Assembly: GCF_012726195.1 (NCBI RefSeq)
Contig: NZ_JAASAF010000013.1
Span: 104,191 to 168,190, forward strand
Reading direction: 5' to 3'
Source of the DNA: Rhodococcus sp. HNM0563
GTDB lineage: Bacteria > Actinomycetota > Actinomycetes > Mycobacteriales > Mycobacteriaceae
Length of the DNA stretch: 64,000 bases
How positions within the stretch are numbered: position 1 is the stretch's first letter; each line of letters begins with the position of its first letter. Position numbers and translations under genes: made by a program. This document shows, one piece after another, positions 1 through 10,197 of the stretch. Below the pieces are notes generated by a model, which was not told where the DNA came from, did no database searches, and saw only the letters and a program-made list of their open reading frames with translations.

Positions 1-319
1 TGAGCGTCACGACCGTCGAGCCGGTGCCGTTGGGAACCACGCTCCAGGTCGTGACGAGCGACGAGTTCGCGTCGGTCTCGGTGATCGTGCTACCGGAGGT
101 CGTCACCTTCGCCTGTACGTCGCGCACCCGCTTCTCGGTGGCCTGGAGCAGCCAGTGCACGATCGTGCCGTCTCCCTGCCCACCGGAGACCACACGATAG
201 TCGCGGTAGTGATCGGAGAGAATGCGCGGACGCACAGTCTCGTAATCCGCAAGCGCCGCGAGCACCTTCTCGGGTGCGGCTGCCAGTTGGATCGAGCTGC
301 TTGCACTGACCTGTGCCAC
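1..319 (-). CDS. SRPBCC family protein (polyketide cyclase/START-like), partial
   Basis: The gene runs off the left edge, so only the first 106 codons are visible. The N-terminal pattern is that of the SRPBCC helix-grip fold: a first strand ending in SSSIQLAAAPEKVLAALADY, then a short helix and an RILSDHYRDYRVVSGG segment with a Gly turn, as in small ligand-binding proteins of the polyketide cyclase/START group. The GTG start is preceded by AGGAG at a 6-nt distance. Neither ligand nor reaction can be read from the fragment. It is divergent from the FAD oxidoreductase gene at 425, with about 100 bp between them that must hold both promoters. Confidence 0.75.
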   Translation of the reverse strand, partial: MAQVSASSSIQLAAAPEKVLAALADYETVRPRILSDHYRDYRVVSGGQGDGTIVHWLLQATEKRVRDVQAKVTTSGSTITETDANSSLVTTWSVVPNGTGSTVVTL

Positions 320-424
320 GGTGAACTCCTCTGTGACTGTGGATTCGTTTCGAGCCCGTGCGGCTCGCCGACGCCCTACATCCTGCCTGTCAGTACCGCG
401 ACGTAGGTTCCCGGCAGGTCTATT

Positions 425-1894
425 GTGGGTTCCACCACTGATGCGCTGCTGCAGGGGAGTCGAATGCTGAGAACGTCACGAAGTGTCGGACCGTACGGCG
501 ACTCGGTCCACCGCGAAGGTGTGCACCGTCTGTTGCGCTCGTATCGCACCATCCCCGCGGATGCGCCGGTACGTCTCGCGAAGAAGACCTCGAACCTGTT
601 CCGCGCACGCACGAAGGTCAACTCACCGGGTCTCGACGTATCGGGGCTCGGCGGTGTCATCTCCGTCGACCCGCAGGCACGCACGGCCGATGTCGCCGGC
701 ATGTGCACGTACCAAGATCTCGTCGACGCGACACTTCCGTACGGACTCGCGCCGCTGGTCGTGCCCCAGCTCAAGACGATCACTCTCGGCGGAGCAGTCA
801 CCGGGCTCGGCATCGAATCCACCTCGTTCCGCAACGGGCTACCGCACGAATCGGTCCTCGAGATGGACATCCTCACCGGGGGTGGCGAGATCATCACCGC
901 CACACCGGACGGTGAACACGCCGACCTGTTCCGCGGTTTCCCGAACTCCTACGGGTCGCTGGGGTATGCCACGCGACTTCGCATCGAACTCGAACCGGTG
1001 AAGCCGTTCGTCGCGTTGCGTCACCTGCGTTTCACCTCACTTGCCGACCTGCAGTCGACGCTCGACCGGATCACGGCCGACCGCGTGTACGCCGGAATTG
1101 CCGTGGACTACGTCGACGGTGTGGTCTTCTCCGCCGACGAAAGCTACCTCACCCTCGGCGTGCAGACCTCCGAAGCCGGTCCGGTATCCAACTACACCGA
1201 GATGAACATCTTCTACCAGTCGATCCGGCACGAGTCCGTCAACCATCCCAAGACCGACCGCCTCACCATCCGCGACTACCTGTGGCGGTGGGACACCGAC
1301 TGGTTCTGGTGCTCGCGCGCCTTCGGAGCCCAGAATCCTCGCATCCGGAAGCTGTGGCCGAAGAAGCTGCTACGCAGCAGCTTCTACTGGAAGCTCATCG
1401 CGCTCGATCACAAGTACTCGATCGCGGACCGCATCGAGGCCCGCAAGGGCAACCCGCCGAGAGAACGCGTCGTCCAGGACATCGAGGTTCCCATCGAACG
1501 AACCCAGGAGTTCATGCAGTGGTTCCTCGATGAGATTCCCATCGAACCGATCTGGCTGTGCCCCTTGCGTCTCCGCGATCGATCCGCCTCGTACAACCCT
1601 CGCCGGCCATGGCCGCTGTACCCGCTAGAGCCGAAACGCACCTACGTCAACATCGGCTTCTGGTCGTCGGTGCCCGTGGTCCGCGGCGAGGCCGAAGGCG
1701 CCGCGAACCGCCGCATCGAGCGTAAGGTGGCAGCACTCGACGGTCACAAGTCGCTGTATTCCGATTCTTTCTACAGCCGTGACGAATTCGAGAAGCTCTA
1801 CTACGGCGAGGGGGAATACCCCGCGCTCAAGGATAGATACGATCCAGGGTCCCGCTTGACGGGCCTGTTCGCGAAGGCGGTGCAACGACATTGA
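425..1894 (+). CDS. FAD-binding oxidoreductase, 10-methyl fatty acid (BfaA/TmsA-like) candidate
   Basis: The 489-residue protein has a PCMH-type FAD-binding domain in its first half (about residues 60-200, including TLGGAVTGLGIES and the ILTGGGEI turn), as in VAO-family enzymes related to sterol delta-24 reductase. Its stop overlaps the start of a cyclopropane-fatty-acid-synthase-like methyltransferase. This pairing is known in mycobacteria and relatives, where such an oxidoreductase reduces the 10-methylene fatty acyl intermediate to the 10-methyl product (tuberculostearic acid type). That function is inferred from family and pairing; a related pair of unclear role (Rv3719/Rv3720) has the same neighbourhood as this locus. 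GTG at 425 follows GGCAGG; an in-frame ATG at 464 follows AGGGGAG by 4 nt and is an equally possible start. Confidence 0.8.
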   Translation: MGSTTDALLQGSRMLRTSRSVGPYGDSVHREGVHRLLRSYRTIPADAPVRLAKKTSNLFRARTKVNSPGLDVSGLGGVISVDPQARTADVAGMCTYQDLVDATLPYGLAPLVVPQLKTITLGGAVTGLGIESTSFRNGLPHESVLEMDILTGGGEIITATPDGEHADLFRGFPNSYGSLGYATRLRIELEPVKPFVALRHLRFTSLADLQSTLDRITADRVYAGIAVDYVDGVVFSADESYLTLGVQTSEAGPVSNYTEMNIFYQSIRHESVNHPKTDRLTIRDYLWRWDTDWFWCSRAFGAQNPRIRKLWPKKLLRSSFYWKLIALDHKYSIADRIEARKGNPPRERVVQDIEVPIERTQEFMQWFLDEIPIEPIWLCPLRLRDRSASYNPRRPWPLYPLEPKRTYVNIGFWSSVPVVRGEAEGAANRRIERKVAALDGHKSLYSDSFYSRDEFEKLYYGEGEYPALKDRYDPGSRLTGLFAKAVQRH

Positions 1895-3198
1895 CCACAT
1901 TCAAATCGGAGGCATCCGGGCATAAAACGGACAAGCTCAATCTTGCCCAGATCGTCGAGATCGCAACGGGCGGTGAGATGCCTCTGCGGTTCACCGCATA
2001 CGACGGTTCCACGACCGGGCCCGCAGACGCTCCGTTCGGCCTCAACCTGACCGCCCCCGAAGGCGCTACCTATATCGTCACCGCTCCGGGCGACCTGGGC
2101 ATGGCCCGCGCATACATTTCCGGCACGCTCGAGGCGGAGGGTGTACACCCAGCCGACCCGTATCCCCTGCTCAAGGCACTCGGCGGTGTGCACTTCGAGC
2201 GCCCGCCTGCGCGGACCCTCGCGCAGATCGTGCGGTCACTCGGACCCGACCTGATCAAGCCGATCGCTCCTCCACCGCAGGAACATCTCCCCCGCTGGCG
2301 CCGCGTCGCCGAGGGCCTTCGCCATTCGAAGGCACGCGACGCCGAAGTGATTCATCACCATTACGACGTGTCGAACACGTTCTACGAATACGTGCTCGGC
2401 CCCTCCATGACGTACACGTGCGCGGTGTTCGAGTCGGAGAACCAAAGTCTCGAGGACGCCCAGGAGAACAAATACCGCCTCGTCTTCGAGAAGCTACGAC
2501 TGAAGCCCGGGGATCGCCTGCTCGATATCGGCTGCGGCTGGGGCGGCATGGTGCGCTACGCAGCTCGCCGAGGTGTGAAGGCCATCGGCGCGACCCTGTC
2601 GAAGGAACAGGCCCAGTGGGCGCAGAAGGCCATCGCCGAGGAAGGTCTCGGCGACCTCGCCGAGGTGCGACACTCCGACTATCGCGACGTGTCGGAAACC
2701 GGGTTCGATGCGATCTCGTCGATCGGCCTGACCGAGCACATCGGTGCCGCGAACTACCCGTCGTACTTCCGGTTCCTGCACGACAAACTCCGCGTCGGCG
2801 GTCTACTGCTCAACCACAGCATCACTCGCCCTCACAACCGTGGGCGGATGAAGGCGGGCGGCTTCATCGACCGCTACGTATTCCCCGACGGGGAGCTCAC
2901 CGGGTCGGGCCGGCTCATCTCGGAAGCCCAGAACGTCGGCTTCGAGGTGATGCACGAGGAGAACCTGCGGCAGCATTACGCGCTGACCCTGAAAGCATGG
3001 TGCGAGAACCTCGAGAAGCACTGGGATTCAGCACTTTCCGAGGTCGACGAGGCCACCGCGCGGCTGTGGGGTCTGTACATGGCGGGCTCGCGCGTGGGCT
3101 TCGAGAGCAACGGTGTCCAGCTCCACCAGATTCTCGGTGTGAAGCTGGGTGAGGATCAGGCACCTCAGGTCCCGCTGCGCCCGTGGTGGGTGGCGTAG
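1891..3198 (+). CDS. Cyclopropane-fatty-acyl-phospholipid synthase family methyltransferase (BfaB/TmsB-like)
   Basis: This 435-residue SAM-dependent enzyme has the CFA synthase layout: an N-terminal domain, the TYTCAVFE segment near residue 176, the SAM-binding LLDIGCGWGGM motif near residue 210, the SIGLTEHIGAANY active-site stretch near residue 280, and a C-terminal region that ends close to LRPWWVA. It is expected to transfer a methyl(ene) group to the double bond of an unsaturated acyl chain in membrane phospholipid. The TTG start overlaps the upstream stop by 4 bases (TTGA), so the two genes are translationally coupled. With the oxidoreductase, the likely product is a 10-methyl branched fatty acid, although a plain cyclopropane product cannot be excluded. 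Confidence 0.85.
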   Translation: MTTFKSEASGHKTDKLNLAQIVEIATGGEMPLRFTAYDGSTTGPADAPFGLNLTAPEGATYIVTAPGDLGMARAYISGTLEAEGVHPADPYPLLKALGGVHFERPPARTLAQIVRSLGPDLIKPIAPPPQEHLPRWRRVAEGLRHSKARDAEVIHHHYDVSNTFYEYVLGPSMTYTCAVFESENQSLEDAQENKYRLVFEKLRLKPGDRLLDIGCGWGGMVRYAARRGVKAIGATLSKEQAQWAQKAIAEEGLGDLAEVRHSDYRDVSETGFDAISSIGLTEHIGAANYPSYFRFLHDKLRVGGLLLNHSITRPHNRGRMKAGGFIDRYVFPDGELTGSGRLISEAQNVGFEVMHEENLRQHYALTLKAWCENLEKHWDSALSEVDEATARLWGLYMAGSRVGFESNGVQLHQILGVKLGEDQAPQVPLRPWWVA

Positions 3199-3214
3199 GC
3201 GCGCACACACGGAT

Positions 3215-3274
3215 ACAACCCGAACGGGCAGATACACCCTTTCAGCACAGGGTGCATCTGCCCGTTCCGGTTGT
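3215..3274. terminator. Bidirectional hairpin terminator between convergent genes
   Basis: A long, nearly perfect inverted repeat (arms about 26 bases, 3215-3240 and 3249-3274, loop of 8) fills the gap between the methyltransferase stop and the fadB stop. There is no long T-tract on either side. Its position between converging operons fits a shared terminator. Confidence 0.75.
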
Positions 3275-3281
3275 GGCTGGG

Positions 3282-5429
3282 TCAGCTACGCAGGCTCGCA
3301 GGCGGAGTGAAACGCTCGCCGTACTTGGCGGCGAGTTCCTCGGCCCGCTTCACGAAGCCTTCCTTACCACCCGGGTATCCGACGATGTACTGCGCGACAC
3401 CACCGGTCCAGGCCGGGAAACCGATACCGAGGATCGAGCCGATGTTGGCGTCGGCGGTCGTGGTGAGCACGCCCTCGTCGAAGCACTTCTGGGTCTCGAT
3501 GGCCTCGGCGAACAGCATGCGGTCGATCAGATCCTGCAGCGGCACGTCAAGCGTCGCCACGGTCTTGTAGTGATCGCGCACGCCCTGCCAGATGCCGAGA
3601 CGCTTGCCGTTCTCGTCGTACTCGTAGAAGCCCGCCTTCTCGAGACGACCCGGACGACCTGCCTCGACCATGAAGTCGACGACGTCGATCGCGGGGTGGC
3701 GAGTGGTGCCGAGCTTCGTGTCGCCCTGCGCCGCAGCCTCCGCGGTCTCCTTCGCGATCTTCTGCATGAGCTTCATGTTCAGCTCGTCGGTCAGCTGCAG
3801 CGGCGGAGCCGGATACCCCGCCTGCGAACCGGCCTGCTCGATCGTCGCGGGTTCGATGCCCTCACCGAGCATCGCGATGGCCTCGTTCACGAACGTGCCG
3901 ATCACGCGCGAGGTGAAGAAGCCGCGGCTGTCGTTGACCACGATCGGGGTCTTGCGGATCGCGAGCGTGTAATCGAACACGCGGGCGAGCGCCTCGTCGG
4001 AGGTCTTCTCACCCTTGATGATCTCGACCAGCGGCATCTTGTCGACCGGCGAGAAGAAGTGGATACCGATGAAGTCCTCGGGACGCTTGACGCCCGTCGC
4101 GAGACCCGTGATCGGCAGCGTCGACGTGTTGGAGCCGAGCAGAGCATCGGGATCGACGATGTCCTCGATCTCCTGGAACACCTTGTGCTTGAGCTCGGTG
4201 TTCTCGAAGACGGCCTCGATGACGAAGTCGACGCCCTTCAGGTCTGCGGCGTCGGCGGTCGGGTGGATCCGGCCGAGCAGAGCCTTCGACTTCTCCTCGG
4301 TGGTCTTGCCACGCGAGAGCGCCTTCTCCTCGATCTTGACCGAGTAGTCCTTGCCGCGCTCTGCGGCCTCGACGGTGACGTCCTTGAGTACCACATCGAA
4401 ACCGGCCTTAGCCGACACGTAGGCGATGCCCGCGCCCATCATGCCCGCACCGAGAACGCCGACCTTCTTGATCTCACGCTTCGGCACATCCTTCGGACGC
4501 GACGCACCCGAACCGATGGACTGCATATCGAAGAAGAACGCCTGAATCATGTTCTTCGCGACCTGGCCGGTGGCGAGCTCGGTGAAATACCGGGACTCGA
4601 TCGTCGACGCGTTGTCGAAATCGACCTGAGCGCCTTCGACAGCTGCGGACATGATCGCGCGCGGAGCAGGCATCGGGGCGCCCTTGAGCTGCTTGCGCAG
4701 GTTCGCGGGGAAGGCCGGGAGGTTCGCGGCGAACGCGGGTGACGACGGGGTACCGCCAGGGATCTTGTAGCCCTTGACATCCCACGGCTGCACACCCCCC
4801 TCGGGGTTGGCCTTGATCCACGCCTTCGCGGCGGGAACGAGCTCGTCGATGCTGCCGACGACCTCGTGCACGAGACCGAGTTCCTTGGCCTTGACCGCGT
4901 TGTACTTGTTGCCCTGCAGCAGAAGCGAGAGCAGCGCGGTCTGCAGGCCGAGCAGGCGGACGGTGCGGGTGATGCCGCCGCCACCGGGCAACAGCCCGAG
5001 ACTGGCCTCGGGCAGGCCGATCTGGATCCCCTTGACGTCGGCAGCAATTCGGTGGTGGGTCGCGAGCGCGATCTCGAGGCCACCGCCCAGCGCCGCACCG
5101 TTGATGGCGGCGACGACGGGCTTGCCGAGGGTCTCGAGGCGACGCAGGTCGGACTTGATGTCCTGAACCTCGTCGAACGCGGCCTGCGCGTCGTCGGGCC
5201 CGATCTCGATGATGTTGCGCAGGTCCCCGCCGGCGAAGAAGGTCTTCTTCGCGGAGGTGATGACGACGCCGCTCAGGGAGTCCTTCTCTGCGACGAGACG
5301 ATCGACGGTCGCCTTCATCGAGGCCTTGTAGAGCGCGTTCATCGTGTTCGCGCCCTGGTTGGGGTCGTCGAGCGTGAGAACGACGATGCCGTCGGCGTCC
5401 TGATCCCAGGAAATCATGTTGTCGGTCAC
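3282..5429 (-). CDS. fadB: 3-hydroxyacyl-CoA dehydrogenase/enoyl-CoA hydratase (FadB, beta-oxidation alpha subunit)
   Basis: The protein of about 715 residues is a fusion of an N-terminal crotonase domain (about residues 1-200, with the [12 protein letters not shown] oxyanion segment) and a C-terminal 3-hydroxyacyl-CoA dehydrogenase. The NAD-binding [14 protein letters not shown] motif lies near residue 325 and [16 protein letters not shown] follows in the Rossmann domain. It would catalyse hydration of 2-enoyl-CoA and oxidation of 3-hydroxyacyl-CoA. The length matches actinobacterial FadB. It lies 22 bp downstream of fadA in the same operon. GTG at 5429 has GGAAGG 12 bases upstream; ATG at 5417 is an alternative start. 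Confidence 0.93.
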   Translation of the reverse strand: MTDNMISWDQDADGIVVLTLDDPNQGANTMNALYKASMKATVDRLVAEKDSLSGVVITSAKKTFFAGGDLRNIIEIGPDDAQAAFDEVQDIKSDLRRLETLGKPVVAAINGAALGGGLEIALATHHRIAADVKGIQIGLPEASLGLLPGGGGITRTVRLLGLQTALLSLLLQGNKYNAVKAKELGLVHEVVGSIDELVPAAKAWIKANPEGGVQPWDVKGYKIPGGTPSSPAFAANLPAFPANLRKQLKGAPMPAPRAIMSAAVEGAQVDFDNASTIESRYFTELATGQVAKNMIQAFFFDMQSIGSGASRPKDVPKREIKKVGVLGAGMMGAGIAYVSAKAGFDVVLKDVTVEAAERGKDYSVKIEEKALSRGKTTEEKSKALLGRIHPTADAADLKGVDFVIEAVFENTELKHKVFQEIEDIVDPDALLGSNTSTLPITGLATGVKRPEDFIGIHFFSPVDKMPLVEIIKGEKTSDEALARVFDYTLAIRKTPIVVNDSRGFFTSRVIGTFVNEAIAMLGEGIEPATIEQAGSQAGYPAPPLQLTDELNMKLMQKIAKETAEAAAQGDTKLGTTRHPAIDVVDFMVEAGRPGRLEKAGFYEYDENGKRLGIWQGVRDHYKTVATLDVPLQDLIDRMLFAEAIETQKCFDEGVLTTTADANIGSILGIGFPAWTGGVAQYIVGYPGGKEGFVKRAEELAAKYGERFTPPASLRS

Positions 5430-5451
5430 TGTATTTCGGATCCTTCCGGTA

Positions 5452-6666
<1,215 letters not shown>

Positions 6667-6862
6667 AGTGCGCAGGTTCCTTCCCGTGCTGACGGTGTGG
6701 TGACGCGACATCACATGAGGACGTCCGCGCCCAACCTTCCGCCTCCACCGTAGGAGCGCAGCCCGGACTCGATAAGGACCGAACCGATCGGGCTCCGTGA
6801 CCGAACCGAACCCGGCAACGGCGCCACACACAACATTCTTCTGCGACTCACTCTGCACTGAC

Positions 6863-6914
6863 CTGCGGTAACAGGCGAATCTGCGGAAATTTCGAACTCT
6901 GCGGGAACTTTTCG
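6863..6914. repeat. Three 18-bp direct repeats (CTGCGG-headed) in the fadA/chaperone-operon intergenic region
   Basis: The 330-bp gap between fadA and the operon starting at 6997 holds no gene. CTGCGG occurs at 6863, 6881 and 6899, exactly 18 bp apart. The units continue similarly (an A-rich centre, then CGAA or CGCC), most clearly as TCTGCGGAAATTTCG at 6880 and TCTGCGGGAACTTTTCG at 6898. This looks like an array of regulator sites just upstream of the first gene of the operon. No protein can be named from the sequence. Confidence 0.6.
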
Positions 6915-6996
6915 CCCCGCCGGCGCCTCATATCACCGACACACACGAACGCCCCGTCACCGGCGCCCGAACGTACCGATGGAAAGTGAGCACACC

Positions 6997-8022
6997 ATGA
7001 CCAGCGGATTCTTCTCCAACACTTCGGCCGACTCCGCCACCGAGTCCACCGACAGCACCCGCTCCGACAGCAACTTCGGCGCCGCAGCATCCGGGCAGGC
7101 CGCAGAGTCGACCGACAGCACCCGCTCGGACTCGTCGTTCGGCTCGACCGCGTCCTCCACAGACTCCGCGTCCGCCGCGAGCGACCGCGCCGATTCGTCG
7201 TACGGTTCCGGTTCCACGTACGACAGCGACTCGTCCTTCGGATCGTCGTCGGCCAGCGACCAGGGCTCCGTGAGCTACGAATCGTACGAGCGTTACGAGC
7301 GGTACGACTCGTCGGGCTCGAGCAGCTCCGACTCGTCGTACGGATCAGCGAGCGACAGCGGCTCGTCGGCCTCGGTCGGTGCGTCCTCTTCTGCGTCCGA
7401 TTCGAGCAACAGGGCCTCGTCGTCCGATTCCGCCAACGCAGGCGCCTCCTCCTCGGCTACTGATTCCGCCGACCGCTCCTCCGCGTTCGACACCGGTGTC
7501 ACCGGTTCGAACTCGTCGGCTTCCAACTCGAGCGACCGCGCCGCGTCTTCCAGCTCGAGCGAGACAGGTGCGGCGGCGTCGGGCAACCCCGGTTCCGCAC
7601 CGGCCGGCGCGTCCGGCTCCGGGCCGGTGGTCGTCGACGAGTACTCGGGTTCGGACGGAGCCCAGTACGTCGACTACGACACCGACGGCGACGGCATGGT
7701 GGATCTGACCACCGTCGACCTCGAAGGTGACGGCCGCATCGACGCCAACATCAGCGACAGCGACGGCGACGGCGTGCTCGACCAGATCTCGATGGACACC
7801 AACGGTGACGGGCTGATCGACATATCCGCGATCGACTCCGATGCCGACGGCAGCCTCGATGTCGCCGCGATCGATGCCGATGGCGACGGCGAGGTCGACG
7901 CCGTGATCGACCTGCACACCGGCGCAGTGGACTACGACGGTGACGGCGCTGCCGACGACTACGTCGACGTCAGCGAGTTCGGTACCGGCAGCAACTCCGA
8001 GTACAACACCGACCTCGCCTGA
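6997..8022 (+). CDS. Acidic Ser/Asp-rich repeat protein with calcium-binding-like C-terminal repeats
   Basis: The 341-residue protein is low-complexity. The first 200 residues are Ser/Ala/Asp-rich with repeats such as ESTDSTRSDSNFG and a YESYERYERYDS segment. The C-terminal 100 residues hold about seven D-x-D-x-D-G-x-x-D units of about 13 residues, like thrombospondin type-3 or dockerin calcium loops. No signal peptide is apparent. ATG at 6997 has GGAAAG upstream, whereas ATG at 6979 has no ribosome-binding site. It is the first gene of a co-directional set with a GrpE-like fragment and an Hsp70. This recalls IniB-type proteins of actinomycetes by position and composition only; the function is unknown. 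Confidence 0.7.
   Translation: MTSGFFSNTSADSATESTDSTRSDSNFGAAASGQAAESTDSTRSDSSFGSTASSTDSASAASDRADSSYGSGSTYDSDSSFGSSSASDQGSVSYESYERYERYDSSGSSSSDSSYGSASDSGSSASVGASSSASDSSNRASSSDSANAGASSSATDSADRSSAFDTGVTGSNSSASNSSDRAASSSSSETGAAASGNPGSAPAGASGSGPVVVDEYSGSDGAQYVDYDTDGDGMVDLTTVDLEGDGRIDANISDSDGDGVLDQISMDTNGDGLIDISAIDSDADGSLDVAAIDADGDGEVDAVIDLHTGAVDYDGDGAADDYVDVSEFGTGSNSEYNTDLA
7675..7974 (+). repeat. Degenerate 39-bp coding repeats encoding DxDxDG loops
   Basis: Within the preceding gene, about seven units of roughly 39 bp encode D-[TSAY]-[DN]-G-D-G-x-[VIL]-D followed by three or four hydrophobic or polar residues. The acidic positions match calcium-coordinating loops in thrombospondin type-3 repeats. 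The sixth and seventh units are interrupted by DLHTGAV. Confidence 0.7.
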
Positions 8023-8028
8023 GCTGTC

Positions 8029-8337
8029 ATGACAACCGATGATGCAGGTACGACTCCGATCACCGATCGGATCGACGACCTGATCACCGCGGCCGACGTG
8101 GCAGCAGAGGGCGAAGAGCGCACCGGCATCATCGACCGACTCGCCGGGATGGGAGTCGAACGCGTGACCGCGCCGGTGGGCACGCCGTTCGACCCCACCC
8201 TCCACCGTGTCGTCGCGAGGGTGCCCGCACCGCGCGAGGCGGACGTGAACACGATCGAGCAGACCGTCCGAGCAGGCTGGCGGCATCGTGGTCATATGAT
8301 CCGCTACGTCGAAGTGAAGGTACGAGTGCACCGATGA
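8029..8337 (+). CDS. GrpE-like nucleotide exchange factor domain, short form
   Basis: The 102-residue protein aligns by eye with the C-terminal beta-domain of GrpE: GVERVTAPVGTPFDPTLHRVV, then TVRAGWRHRGHMIRYVEVKV, matching the GrpE pattern of FDP-x2-H and a terminal GW-x4-G-x2-[IL]R. The long dimerising helix of normal GrpE is mostly absent. It lies 6 bp after the repeat protein and 19 bp before an Hsp70-family gene, so it probably acts as that protein's nucleotide exchange partner. This is an inference from family and position. Confidence 0.72.
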   Translation: MTTDDAGTTPITDRIDDLITAADVAAEGEERTGIIDRLAGMGVERVTAPVGTPFDPTLHRVVARVPAPREADVNTIEQTVRAGWRHRGHMIRYVEVKVRVHR

Positions 8338-8356
8338 CAATGAGGGAGAACTACCG

Positions 8357-10147
8357 ATGAGCTGGGTCCTAGCGGTCGACTTCGGCACGTCCAACACCGC
8401 CGCGGCACACCGAATCGGACCTGACCGAGTCGAGACGCTCCCACTGACGCACACGGGCAATGCCCTGCCGTCCTCGGTTTTCGTCGGCCCGTATGCGATG
8501 TCCACCGGAGACGTGGCGTTCAACCAGGCCTCGCTCGACCCCGCCGGATTCGTGGTCGCACCGAAGTCACTGGTCGTTGCCGGTGGCATCGTCGTTCGGG
8601 ACCGGGAAGTTGCCGTCTCATCGATCATCGCGGCAGTACTGCGCACCGTGTACGGGCAAGCACTTCGACGCCACAACAACGAACCGCCGGCCGAGGTCGT
8701 GCTCACCCATCCGGAGGCGTGGTCGTCACGAGAATTGTCGGTGCTGCGCGAGGCAGCATCGATCGCGGGGCTCGGTGGAAGTGTCTCGCTGATCTCCGAA
8801 CCGCGCGCGGCGGCCTTCTACTACTCACGCCAGCACGACGCGAAGATCGTGAAGGGCTCGACGATCGCCGTGTTCGACTTCGGTGGCGGAACCCTCGATG
8901 TGGCCGTCCTCACCGCAACGAACGAGTGGACCTTCGAGGTTCTGCGTGCCGGAGGCGACAACGCCCTCGGAGGCAAGAGTCTCGACGGTGCGATAGCCCG
9001 ATGGGTAGACCAGCATCTGGCCGAGGACGATCCGCAGCTCGCAGCGTGGCTGCGCACACCGGAGGGTCTCGAGACCCGACGCACTCTCGACGATCAGATC
9101 CGCAAGGCGAAAGAGCTCCTCTCGGAAGCTCCGTCGGCGACGATCCGGGTCAGGGGCAACGGGTCGGACAAGACCCTGACTCTCACGCGGGACGAATTCG
9201 AGCAACTGATCGAACCGCAGATCACCCGCGCCGTACAGCTGGCCCGCGGAGTGTTGCACGACTCGGGCATCGGAAGCGGCGGCCTGCAGGCGCTGTACCT
9301 GACCGGTGGCTCGTCCCGGATTCCCTACGTGCACCGCAGATTGGCCGAGCTCGGACCGATCGCCACACTGGACGACCCGAAAACCGTCGTCGCGAAGGGC
9401 GCCGCCGGGTTCGTCGCAGGTGGTCGCGCCACCGACCCTCCCGCGATGGTCGACACCGAGGTGCTCGAACGGAGGCCGGCCGGGAACACCGCGTCCGCTC
9501 CCCCGCCGCCTGCCTCGTTCGTCAAACCGAATGCCGGTTCATCGGCGCCGACACGAACCAACCGGAAGACACTGGCACTCGCCGGAGGAGCTGTGGTGGC
9601 CGTCGCGATCGCAGCGGCAGGCTTCTACTACGGCACGCAGGACGACGCGCTGGCCTCAGAAGTCACCGCGACAACCGCCGAAGCCCCACCGGACAACGGC
9701 GGGAAGCCCCCGGCCACTTCCGACTCGAGCTACACCAGCGAGACCTACGACGATGTGACCGCGCTACTTCCGCGAAAGCTCATCGACGCGAGCTCCGAAT
9801 GCAACAACTCGGGATTCAGCACCCAGGGGGCCTTGCAGATCCGCTGCCTGGTCAATCCTGATTCCTCGCTCGGTCGAGCGATCGGCATGGAGAAGAACGA
9901 CTACGAGTCGGTCACCGCGTGGCGTGACGACCAATACGCGCGCTCGAATTTCATACGCCTGCGCGACAGCAACGACGGAAATACCAAGATCGTCTCGCCG
10001 GACAACAACCGCATCATCGATCAAGGCCGGGACGGCACCTACTTCACGGCCATAGACCGATCGACGGGACTCCTCATCCAATTCTCCACCGACTCGGCCG
10101 ACCAGGGAATGACTCTGCTCACCGAAATCGGTTTCGCACCTGCCTGA
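8357..10147 (+). CDS. Hsp70 family protein with C-terminal transmembrane anchor and extracytoplasmic domain
   Basis: The 596-residue protein begins with an Hsp70/DnaK ATPase domain (about residues 1-355). It has the phosphate-1 motif AVDFGTSNTAAA, the FDFGGGTLDVAV phosphate-2 motif, and LTGGSSRIPYVHRRL for the adenosine site. There is no substrate-binding domain. After a Pro/Ala linker, one transmembrane helix (about 403-425, ALAGGAVVAVAIAAAGFYYG) leads to a Thr/Pro/Ser-rich stretch and an extracytoplasmic domain of about 120 residues with two cysteines (about 480 and 496) that could form a disulfide. It would sit in the membrane with its ATPase inside. The start follows GAGGGAGA. Its role is probably envelope-related, but the target is unknown. 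Confidence 0.85.
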   Translation: MSWVLAVDFGTSNTAAAHRIGPDRVETLPLTHTGNALPSSVFVGPYAMSTGDVAFNQASLDPAGFVVAPKSLVVAGGIVVRDREVAVSSIIAAVLRTVYGQALRRHNNEPPAEVVLTHPEAWSSRELSVLREAASIAGLGGSVSLISEPRAAAFYYSRQHDAKIVKGSTIAVFDFGGGTLDVAVLTATNEWTFEVLRAGGDNALGGKSLDGAIARWVDQHLAEDDPQLAAWLRTPEGLETRRTLDDQIRKAKELLSEAPSATIRVRGNGSDKTLTLTRDEFEQLIEPQITRAVQLARGVLHDSGIGSGGLQALYLTGGSSRIPYVHRRLAELGPIATLDDPKTVVAKGAAGFVAGGRATDPPAMVDTEVLERRPAGNTASAPPPPASFVKPNAGSSAPTRTNRKTLALAGGAVVAVAIAAAGFYYGTQDDALASEVTATTAEAPPDNGGKPPATSDSSYTSETYDDVTALLPRKLIDASSECNNSGFSTQGALQIRCLVNPDSSLGRAIGMEKNDYESVTAWRDDQYARSNFIRLRDSNDGNTKIVSPDNNRIIDQGRDGTYFTAIDRSTGLLIQFSTDSADQGMTLLTEIGFAPA

Positions 10148-10161
10148 CCCACCTCACGCCA

Positions 10162-10178
10162 CCTGCACTGATTGCAGG
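10162..10178 (+). promoter_or_regulatory. Small hairpin upstream of lipoprotein ribosome-binding site
   Basis: CCTGCA (10162-10167) and TGCAGG (10173-10178) form a 6-bp stem with a 5-nt loop, directly before AAGGAG at 10181. It lies in the 50-bp gap between the Hsp70 and lipoprotein genes and could affect mRNA stability or relative expression. The effect is speculative. Confidence 0.35.
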
Positions 10179-10197
10179 ACAAGGAGTATCGACTACC

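Noticed and set aside
3183..4742. Long 519-residue open frame opposite fadB
   Set aside because: It is the antisense shadow of fadB; the minus-strand frame has full crotonase and dehydrogenase motifs, the plus-strand frame does not.
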